IMG/VR virus record: IMGVR_UViG_3300036985_003015
Coordinates: 1 to 44,579 of that record
Direction: 5' to 3' (one strand)
Length of the DNA: 44,579 nucleotides
From: a virus
Notes under the pieces: model-generated
The model's input: the letters and a program-made list of their open reading frames with translations, nothing else
Databases searched by the model: none
Told to the model about the DNA's origin: nothing
Part shown: positions 37,910 to 44,579 of the stretch, one piece after another
Numbering within the stretch: position 1 is the stretch's first letter
How the letters are laid out: every line of letters begins with the position of its first letter
Position numbers and translations under genes: made by a program

Positions 37910-40900
37910 TTATTTTCCTTCTTTGTTTTGACGATTAGCACGCTCTTGTCTTATCCGTTCTGCTAAGCTACCACCAGACGTGCTAGCGGCAACAGGTATG
38001 CCGTTCTTCTCAGCAAACGTACGGTACTTCGTTTCGTAGTTGTCGTTGATACGTTTATACTCAGGTGTTTGATAGAAAGAACGTGGACCAGCCTCTGGGT
38101 GTTGCTCTTTGTATTTTTCAAAGGCGTCAACAATTTTTTCTTGCTTCTCAGCACCAATAGTAATCATACCAGCTTTAAGTTGCACGGTCTTAGCGCTATC
38201 AGAAAGTTGCGGACCAATGTACTTGGTTAACGCGCCCTCCATGTTAGACACGGCGCCCTCACCTTTTAAGAACATCTTGCGGTAACCAACCTCAATCAAC
38301 GCTATAGGTGCGGCGGCTAATTGACGAACAGAGGCCTCTGGACCAGTTAATTTAAGCTTAGCGATAGGCTCTTCAACAGCCAAACCAACGCTACCCCACG
38401 GCGTATTAACACCAGTGTCAACTAGGCTGGCTAGTGCATTTGAGAACGTAGGATCGGCAAGTACACCAAACGATTTAGGGCTATTTTTAGCGTAACCAAG
38501 CACAAGGTTTGCCGCGTCTTTTTGTTGCTTAGCAAAAGATTTTTGAGCTAACAAGTCGCCACTCGCTGCAATGTCTGCCTTAGACTGTTCAACCAAGCCT
38601 GTTTCTTTAGCTTTCATTTGCTCTTGTGATAGCGGTAATTGTTTAGGCGCAGCTTGTGCGGGCGCCCCACCTGGTGCTGCCGCTTGTACAGGTGCCCCAG
38701 CTGGTGCTACCGTTTGCGCAAAACGAGCTGGTAACACATTTGAGTCGTAGAACTTGCGTGCCTCTGGGCCAGTAAGTTTAAACGTACCACCCAACTCAGG
38801 AACAGCCACCTCAACCATTTCAAGTTTACCTTGTAGGTTCTCTTGAACAATCGCGTTGCCTTGCTCTTTCGTGATTGCGCCGCTACCGACTAAGAATTTA
38901 ACGCCTCTGATTAAGTCAGAAGGTTTGTTTTGTTCTTTCGCCATATCAACCAATGTTTTTACTGCTTCATCTGCATCTAAAGATAAAAGCAATGCCTTCA
39001 TGTTATCAGGCATGTCCACACCGGCGCCTTGTCCACCGACGGTTGCCCCTGCAGTTGAAGGAGCGTTTGGTGTTAAGTATTGCTCAATCATGCGACGTTT
39101 GCCTTCGTCTCTTTCCATCTCGTATTGCTGTTGAGCAAGTGCTGATCGTGATTGTAGACGTTGTAAGTCTGCTGCCGCATTAAGCGCTCTGGCTTTGCGT
39201 TGATCAGCCTTGTGCGCAGCTAATGATGAAGCAGCGCGTCCCATGCCTTCTCCGAATGAGCCAGTCTTACCTGGATCAGAAAACGCTGCAGCAAAGTTTA
39301 ACCATTTTTCAGACTCAGATGGTCCATAATCAGTTGACGCTGGTGCCTTGGATAGTGAGGTTTGCAACTGTTTTAACAGCGCCCTACGCTCAGCATTCGC
39401 CGCTAAAATTTCAGGGGACTGTGTATAAGGCACCGCTCTTTCCGCTACAGGCATTGGCATGTCTTGTTGTGTTGGGTACTGTTGTTGCATCGCTGCGTAT
39501 TGATCAGCAAAGGCTTGGCCGCCGTCCACTAAATCGGCAGGATTTTCTGCATCGACGTAACCCTCTTCTGCGTAACCTGGAACACGGCCGCCATGTGCTA
39601 GACGTGGCATTGAGTTTCCAAATGGACTTGGGATTTGACTTGCTTTTAATGCCTTCTCATACGCTGCTTTTTGTGAAGCAAGTTTTGATGAGTCTGCTGT
39701 GTAGGCATCGTTTAAAGTGTTGTACTTTGCCGCCAAAGTTTCATACTCTGTCTTTAAAGGCGCTATCTTTTCTAAGCCCGTTGTGTAGCCAGTGTTTAAA
39801 GTGTTGTAGTTATTTAATAACGCATCGTACTCAGCTTGTTTAGATGAGGGCAATACTCCTGTAGAAGGAACAGCCTTTGGACGCATGTACCATACTGTTG
39901 GGTCAGGCCCAGCCACCGTTGTATATCCAGAAGCTGCATATTGATCAATCATTGCTCTGCGCTCTGCGGGGGTAATATCTTTTGGCATTCCAACATCGTA
40001 CGCACCTGAATTATATGCTGACAAAATAGTAGCTGGGTCAGAGTATGGTTTAACCATTGCATTTGCAGCGTCAGCTGCGGCAGTTATAGCACTTGGATTT
40101 AGTGCGTTGTATTGCTCGTTATACTTAGCCTGCAAAGCGTTTGCGGCGGCACTTGTTTCGTTAACTGCCGCAGGGTTTATTGAACTTTTTAGCGCGTTGT
40201 ATTGCTTGTACATCGCCGGCACTGTGTTTGGAGAAGCAATAGGTGCATTCGCAGCGTGATACGCAGCCATGTTGGTCATTGCGTTTCTATTTTGTTCAAT
40301 TGCTGGTTGAACATTAGCCATTTTTTCGTCGTATGGCTTTGTCAAATATTGACCGTAGTCAGCCATCACAGAGCCATACAAGTCTTCCGTGCCTTTTACA
40401 GCACCGCCATCAGCGTAACCATCAATCAATCCACCTTTAGCGTTGCCTGTAGTCAACCCTTTGTAAGTGCCGTAAGCGGCAGCAATGGTAGACAATGGAC
40501 TTGGTGCAAATTGTGTTGTGTAGCCAGTTTGTGTGCCTGTTGTTGGCACCGCTGTAGCTGGCAAACCGCGCAATGTAGCGCTCATGTTGTTAATTTGCTG
40601 TTGAGGGAAATTAATTTGATTTTGATAGTCTTGGTAGGCTACGTCTAACCCTTTTTGTGTTTGTGCTTGTTGTGCTGAACCAACAGCCTCTAACGCAGCC
40701 GCATCGGCAGTAGTTAAGCCTTGTTGCATCTTAGCTAAGTCGGCCACTTGTTGTTGGGTTTGTGCTTGTCTTGCCGCCTCTGCTTGCGCAGTCGCTGCCG
40801 TTTGAGCACCAATTGTGCCTAAGTTTTGTTGACCGGCTTGTGTTAACTGACCGGCTGTTTGACCTAGAGTAGCTTGACGAGCTAAGTCTGCTTGGCTTGC

Positions 40901-41524
40901 ACCTAGCGCTTGGGTATAGCCTGATTGTAAGGCTTGGTTTTGTTGGTTAAGAATGGCCTCTTGTGTGTCACGTAATGCACGGCCACCAAACGTACCCATA
41001 CCAGAAGAACCAAACTGACCAGCACGGATGAATTGATCACTAACGGCTGGCAATAAATTTTCAGATAGGTTACGAGCGCCAAGCTTAGCAATCTGATCCG
41101 TCACATTCTGTGTGTACGGATTCATGTAAGAACCAATATTGCTTACAGATGATTGTCCAGCAGCGTTTAAATACGGTTGTGCAGCGCCAGCACCACTCAT
41201 GCCTGCAGCTTGTTGTAACATACTCAAGCCAGATGTTGTACCGGCAACTTGGCCAGCTAAACCTTGAGTGCCAGCGATAGCGTTTTGCATGGCTGGTTGG
41301 TAGGCACCAGAGCTGCTTGTGATTAAGTTTTGTGCTGCAGTGGTCGGTGCTGTTACATCAGAAATTCGTGGCAACGCATAAGGTTGGTATGGTGTACCAG
41401 CTACTGCGCGTTGTTGCGAGAATAAGTCTACCGTGTAGTCTTGCAACCACTGTGGGACGTCTGATGTGGTTGCTGCGTAGCTGGGCGCCTTTAGCGGATC
41501 ACCTGCAAATAAAGAAGAAGCCAT
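37910..41524 (-). CDS. Very large internal virion protein with GG motifs
   Basis: A 1204-residue protein, probably an internal or ejected virion protein. The N-terminal 340 residues are Gln/Ala/Gly-rich (TAQAEAARQAQTQQQVADLAKMQQ). Then come AKGGLIDGYADGGAV (near 355) and a Tyr/Asn/Ala-rich repetitive part with NTLNTGYTTGLEKIAPLKTEYETLAAKYNTLNDAYTAD coiled-coil repeats. After LAHGGRVPGYAEEGYV (near 640), a more normal C-terminal part follows (about 720-1200). It shares GG motifs with other virion proteins. No enzyme motif is seen. Its ATG overlaps the stop of the next gene. Confidence 0.75.
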   Translation of the reverse strand: MASSLFAGDPLKAPSYAATTSDVPQWLQDYTVDLFSQQRAVAGTPYQPYALPRISDVTAPTTAAQNLITSSSGAYQPAMQNAIAGTQGLAGQVAGTTSGLSMLQQAAGMSGAGAAQPYLNAAGQSSVSNIGSYMNPYTQNVTDQIAKLGARNLSENLLPAVSDQFIRAGQFGSSGMGTFGGRALRDTQEAILNQQNQALQSGYTQALGASQADLARQATLGQTAGQLTQAGQQNLGTIGAQTAATAQAEAARQAQTQQQVADLAKMQQGLTTADAAALEAVGSAQQAQTQKGLDVAYQDYQNQINFPQQQINNMSATLRGLPATAVPTTGTQTGYTTQFAPSPLSTIAAAYGTYKGLTTGNAKGGLIDGYADGGAVKGTEDLYGSVMADYGQYLTKPYDEKMANVQPAIEQNRNAMTNMAAYHAANAPIASPNTVPAMYKQYNALKSSINPAAVNETSAAANALQAKYNEQYNALNPSAITAAADAANAMVKPYSDPATILSAYNSGAYDVGMPKDITPAERRAMIDQYAASGYTTVAGPDPTVWYMRPKAVPSTGVLPSSKQAEYDALLNNYNTLNTGYTTGLEKIAPLKTEYETLAAKYNTLNDAYTADSSKLASQKAAYEKALKASQIPSPFGNSMPRLAHGGRVPGYAEEGYVDAENPADLVDGGQAFADQYAAMQQQYPTQQDMPMPVAERAVPYTQSPEILAANAERRALLKQLQTSLSKAPASTDYGPSESEKWLNFAAAFSDPGKTGSFGEGMGRAASSLAAHKADQRKARALNAAADLQRLQSRSALAQQQYEMERDEGKRRMIEQYLTPNAPSTAGATVGGQGAGVDMPDNMKALLLSLDADEAVKTLVDMAKEQNKPSDLIRGVKFLVGSGAITKEQGNAIVQENLQGKLEMVEVAVPELGGTFKLTGPEARKFYDSNVLPARFAQTVAPAGAPVQAAAPGGAPAQAAPKQLPLSQEQMKAKETGLVEQSKADIAASGDLLAQKSFAKQQKDAANLVLGYAKNSPKSFGVLADPTFSNALASLVDTGVNTPWGSVGLAVEEPIAKLKLTGPEASVRQLAAAPIALIEVGYRKMFLKGEGAVSNMEGALTKYIGPQLSDSAKTVQLKAGMITIGAEKQEKIVDAFEKYKEQHPEAGPRSFYQTPEYKRINDNYETKYRTFAEKNGIPVAASTSGGSLAERIRQERANRQNKEGK

Positions 41525-43563
41525 TATCGTAACCCACCTTTCATGTAAGCTAATGGGGACTTGGCGTCAGGGCTAAATTTTCCTTTAGCTAGTGCCTTAC
41601 CCTTTTGTTTTCTAATTCCTTGGCGCATTTGGTCTAACATTGCTGCGCCTGCTTTGGTTGAGCCGTTACCTAATAATGCCACAGTTTCAGCATCAATGAC
41701 ATACTCACCGTCAGACAATCTTGCATCAATACTATCTGATCGACCGTCACCTGGGCCTAAAGATAATCGAGACATTTGACTTAGCACACCCTGTGGTTGA
41801 CGACGAGTGTTGCGGCCACCTCGTGCCATTGCTGGTTGCTCTGTCAATGTTGGGTTTGAATAGGTCTGCTCGATACCTTGGTTTATTTGTGCCATTAATC
41901 TATCCCACTCAGACGTACCTTGTTCTGGGAAGGTAGTCATGCCAGGATCAAACTTGTAGTTAGTTAACTTGCGCAACATACCTTGTTTTTGTTGCTCTGT
42001 TAACGCTGGGTCTTGCATAATGGCGTCAGTTGCTTGTTGCGGTGTTTTGCCAGCTACCAATGAGCTTAATAGCGCCATTGTACCAAGGTCGCCCCATTTG
42101 AAACCAGCAGTTGCTGCACCAGTTACGCTTGGAGCGCCTGCAGCCGTAGTTGTGGCTGCTTGAGTTAGTGGGCCAGCTGTAGGTACCGCTACTGCTTGAG
42201 TTGGTACTAACGGATTGTTTGCTTGTAGGTTTGCTTGATTAGCTGCCAATTGAGCAGAGAAGCTATTATCAACGGGAGCCACTGCTGGAGCTGCATAGGC
42301 ATATGTTCCACCTTGACCAGTTGTTGCGTCACCACCACTGTATGTTGGATAACCTGCCATTAAGTCAGCTGATGCACCGCCACTAAAATCAATGCCAGCA
42401 GTTGGAGAAGCGTAACTTGGCAATGTTTCATAAGTACCCGTCGCAGGGTTGTATGTAGGCATTTGCAAGTCTTGACCGTTAATCATTTGATTGACTGGTG
42501 CGTTTGGATCCATGTACGCCTCAGCACCCGTTGATGTGCTTGACGGTTCAATGCCCATTCCTTGCAAACCTGACATGGCTAGGTTGCTCAATGCTCCCGT
42601 GCCAGCACCCATCAATGGGTTACCGCCAGTGCTGGCCGCCATGTTTGCGCCAGACACCATGCTGTTTGCCATGCCGTCAGGTAATTTTGATCCAAACTGT
42701 TCAGCAAGTTGCGGAGCGTAGTTGGCAGTTAATCCTGCAGTTAATGCTCCCATCAATGGGTCTTTTCCTAATACAGCAGAGCTCGCACCACCTAAAACAC
42801 CAGCGCCTAAGACTTGATTGCTCAACCCTAAGCTGCTAATGCCTGGTATCTGTGAAACACTTTGACCAATTGTACTTCCTAATGTTTGACCTGGCGACGC
42901 TAAGTAACCACCTAACCCACCAATCAACGCACCCTTTAGTCCACCGCCGCCAGTAGCGCCTAACGCAGCACCTGTCAACGCACCTGCCACTGGACCAAAC
43001 ATGGTGCCAACAACCATTGGGGCAGCAGCTTTAGCTACTGAAACAACAACCTTGGCTACTTTTTTAACTGCTTTTTTAAGCTTTTTAAAGAAGCCAAATT
43101 CCATCAACCCTGTTTGAGGGTTGATAGTGCCTGATCCGCCTAGACGTTTAAGAAACACAGCCTCGTGTGGGCTGATGTGCGCCAGCATGGTATCAGAGTT
43201 ACGACCCTCTGCTTGCACCTTTTGCGCCATGCTAGACAGCCCGCCACGCGCAAAGCCTTGGCCTTTACGTTGTTTTAACTCTTGTAGGGCAAGTAAGAAT
43301 ATGGCAACAAAGACAGGATCAAACTGCTCAGGGAAGTCACCTTGATCTAGCACGTCAGCGTTGATGGCCTCTTGGATAACGCTAGCGTACGTGTCTGGGT
43401 TCTCAGCAACTTGACCAAACAAGTTGATCATTTGATCAAGCACCTCAGGAGTTACGTCTGGGTCTTGCCCAAGCTCCTGCTCAACCTGATCAACCATCTG
43501 TTGAAGTTGTTGTGGTCCTAATTTTTGTGCGACCAATTTAATTAAGTTGTCTTTGTTTGCCAT
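41524..43563 (-). CDS. Gly-rich internal virion protein with membrane-like segment
   Basis: A 679-residue protein. An N-terminal helical domain (LIKLVAQKLGPQQLQQMVDQVEQEL...) ends at GFARGGLSSMAQKVQAEGRNSDTMLAHISPHEAVFLKRLGGSGTINPQTGLMEFG, a segment I recall from environmental podovirus-like contigs. A basic patch (KKLKKAVKKVAKVV) leads into a long Gly/Ala-rich hydrophobic region (about 180-300) with GxxxG-like periodicity that could cross a membrane. The tail part has AMARGGRNTRRQP and SDSIDARLSDGEYVIDAETVALLG, ending YMKGGLR. It is probably ejected to help DNA transfer across the inner membrane. Role inferred from composition and place. Confidence 0.72.
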   Translation of the reverse strand: MANKDNLIKLVAQKLGPQQLQQMVDQVEQELGQDPDVTPEVLDQMINLFGQVAENPDTYASVIQEAINADVLDQGDFPEQFDPVFVAIFLLALQELKQRKGQGFARGGLSSMAQKVQAEGRNSDTMLAHISPHEAVFLKRLGGSGTINPQTGLMEFGFFKKLKKAVKKVAKVVVSVAKAAAPMVVGTMFGPVAGALTGAALGATGGGGLKGALIGGLGGYLASPGQTLGSTIGQSVSQIPGISSLGLSNQVLGAGVLGGASSAVLGKDPLMGALTAGLTANYAPQLAEQFGSKLPDGMANSMVSGANMAASTGGNPLMGAGTGALSNLAMSGLQGMGIEPSSTSTGAEAYMDPNAPVNQMINGQDLQMPTYNPATGTYETLPSYASPTAGIDFSGGASADLMAGYPTYSGGDATTGQGGTYAYAAPAVAPVDNSFSAQLAANQANLQANNPLVPTQAVAVPTAGPLTQAATTTAAGAPSVTGAATAGFKWGDLGTMALLSSLVAGKTPQQATDAIMQDPALTEQQKQGMLRKLTNYKFDPGMTTFPEQGTSEWDRLMAQINQGIEQTYSNPTLTEQPAMARGGRNTRRQPQGVLSQMSRLSLGPGDGRSDSIDARLSDGEYVIDAETVALLGNGSTKAGAAMLDQMRQGIRKQKGKALAKGKFSPDAKSPLAYMKGGLR

Positions 43564-43576
43564 TTTATTACCCCTA

Positions 43577-43816
43577 TTATGCCTCTAGTGCCTTACACAA
43601 GCTGTCTGCCCACAATTGCCAATCATCAAATGCGTACGGTGTCGGCACATTATATGTTGACAACCCCGTTGCTGTTACAAACTGTACTGCCCAATCTTGC
43701 CATTCATTTTCATTCATCAGCTTAGACAACGATGTCTGGTTGTCTAAGTCAAATGTAATCTGGTCTGCCCAATCCATGAGCTCCATCCCAACAGGCAACG
43801 TAATGTTAAAACTCAT
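43577..43816 (-). CDS. Small conserved tail-region protein
   Basis: A 79-residue acidic protein with a FDDWQLWADSLCKAL motif near the C-terminus and many Trp and Asp residues (NENEWQDWAVQFV). I recall similar FDDWK-W-AE proteins next to tail genes in environmental phages. ATG 43816 overlaps the stop of the upstream gene by four bases. Function unknown; a tail assembly factor is possible. Confidence 0.65.
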   Translation of the reverse strand: MSFNITLPVGMELMDWADQITFDLDNQTSLSKLMNENEWQDWAVQFVTATGLSTYNVPTPYAFDDWQLWADSLCKALEA

Positions 43817-44579
43817 CCTGTTATCGTACCATCACCTGCTTCAATGTGCATCAGCACTTGGCCCATTTGATAGTCTCCGCCAACGGCGTTGCTTGTAAAC
43901 CTTACGCGCATCTCGCGACGCTGCTCTTTGAACGGTACAATCTGTGCCGCTGGGTCTGAGCCTGGGTTGGCCACAAACGTCACCACGTTACTTGTAACAG
44001 TAGGTGCCCTAGCGTTGGCACGACCTTTAACCTCAACCGTCATGTCGCCCTCTTGCACAAAGTCTGGCTCAATGTAGCTAATCTTAACCTTGCGGTTTTG
44101 ATTGTTTAACACGGCCAGTGACAAGTCAGACGTCTCAAAGTAAGAGACAATCGCGTTAACGCTAGTGCCGTCAATCTCGTCCAAGCCTTGCTCTTGCAAC
44201 CAAACCTTGTAGCCCAATCCAGCGTTGTTGGTTACGCCAGTGGTTAATGGTGCCGCAAAGAAGGGGACGAATGAACCAGCAGAGCGTCCTGAGTTTGGCA
44301 ATGGGGTGTCGTACCAGGTGTTTTCTCGTACATTATAAACAATAGCGTGATTACATTCGGTGCTGGTTCCGAAAGGAAAGCACCACCATATCTCTCCGAA
44401 ACGTGGTACCTTGGTGGCGAATACTTTTTGCGCTTGTTCATTGTTTAGGTTATCAAAGAAAAAGTTAAGATTCATGGTGTTTGGAACTTCACGCACCACG
44501 CCGTTAAACATTAAGAACCGATCCACACCACACCAATAATAGATACCATCGTACTCAATGATACTGTTTGGACTCAATA
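43813..44579 (-). CDS. Tail or DNA-stabilisation protein (5' end cut by window edge)
   Basis: The last 255 codons of a longer gene; the frame is open to the window edge and the TTG at 44577 is unlikely to be the true start. The protein is Trp/Tyr/Asn-rich: IIEYDGIYYWCGVDRFLMFNGVVREVPN, RFGEIWWCFPFGTSTECNHAIVYNVRENTWYDTPLP, followed by a beta-rich C-terminal part. I recall this pattern in large tail or packaged-DNA stabilisation proteins of podovirus-like phages, with a beta-propeller-like look. The small W-rich gene overlaps its stop. Confidence 0.7.
   Translation of the reverse strand, partial: LSPNSIIEYDGIYYWCGVDRFLMFNGVVREVPNTMNLNFFFDNLNNEQAQKVFATKVPRFGEIWWCFPFGTSTECNHAIVYNVRENTWYDTPLPNSGRSAGSFVPFFAAPLTTGVTNNAGLGYKVWLQEQGLDEIDGTSVNAIVSYFETSDLSLAVLNNQNRKVKISYIEPDFVQEGDMTVEVKGRANARAPTVTSNVVTFVANPGSDPAAQIVPFKEQRREMRVRFTSNAVGGDYQMGQVLMHIEAGDGTITG

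Noticed and set aside
1-44579. If the ends were joined, the tail-fibre frame and the right-edge tail-protein frame would be continuous
   Set aside because: The two proteins are unrelated in composition and both are cut; being in the same frame has a one-in-three chance. More likely the window is a slice and sequence is missing. No direct terminal repeat is visible.
1-44579. tRNA genes, integrase, RNA polymerase, DNA-modification genes
   Set aside because: I looked for clover-leaf patterns and family motifs and saw none; absence in an incomplete genome is not proof.

Overview
The window is an incomplete genome of a tailed double-stranded DNA phage. The head genes (P22-like portal, gpT-like capsid) and internal virion proteins suggest a podovirus-like phage of a proteobacterium. 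Gene order and several small conserved proteins resemble environmental aquatic phage contigs I remember, but I could not run a search. Both ends cut genes: a tail fibre loses its 3' end at base 1 and a tail or stabilisation protein loses its 5' end at base 44579. I see no tRNA, rRNA, CRISPR array, integrase, RNA polymerase or recognisable holin/endolysin cassette. Transcription therefore probably uses the host sigma-70 polymerase.

Layout. (1) 1-17951, minus strand: the packaging and head module. Read in the direction of transcription it runs HTH protein, TerS, XF1762/GNAT-like protein, TerL, a large polyvalent-type virion protein, portal, three very small genes, a GroES co-chaperonin, scaffold, two head-associated proteins with the major capsid protein, decoration-like proteins, tail connector and tail fibre. 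(2) 18090-19950, plus strand: early genes from two near-identical promoters, including a SprT-like protease. (3) 20229-22906, minus strand: a Cro/YdaS-like repressor and an AEP primase-SF3 helicase. (4) 23012-29122, plus strand: replication and recombination genes (Cas4-like exonuclease, DUF2815 ssDNA-binding protein, family B DNA polymerase, VRR-NUC nuclease, HNH-AP2 homing endonuclease, SNF2-type helicase). (5) 29122-34834, plus strand: a third copy of the early promoter, then many tightly packed small genes, a DUF3310 protein and a metallophosphoesterase. This region is interrupted by a palindrome-rich control region of about 480 bp. (6) 34890-44579, minus strand: three large internal virion proteins, one with a lytic transglycosylase domain, then tail genes.

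The most striking observation is a 23-codon minus-strand gene at 32506-32577, inside the control region. It matches the PQQ precursor peptide PqqA, with the Glu-x3-Tyr crosslinking pair correctly placed and a good ribosome binding site. No other pqq gene is in the window, so the peptide would have to be matured by the host's PqqB-E machinery. That points to a PQQ-making host, for example a methylotroph, and to phage supply of a cofactor precursor.

Regulation is unusually readable. Three plus-strand promoters share a 7-bp inverted repeat, and the conserved core recurs over the -35 of the divergent promoter of the packaging operon. A second system pairs a small HTH repressor with 15-bp operators of the form ATTAGC-N3-GCTAAT, which overlap its own promoter and the ssb promoter. 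Other points are a homing endonuclease flanked by an AT-rich tract that stops just past the helicase Walker A codons, and a short Gly-Gly motif ([FY]A-x-GG-x-V) that recurs between domains of several unrelated virion proteins.
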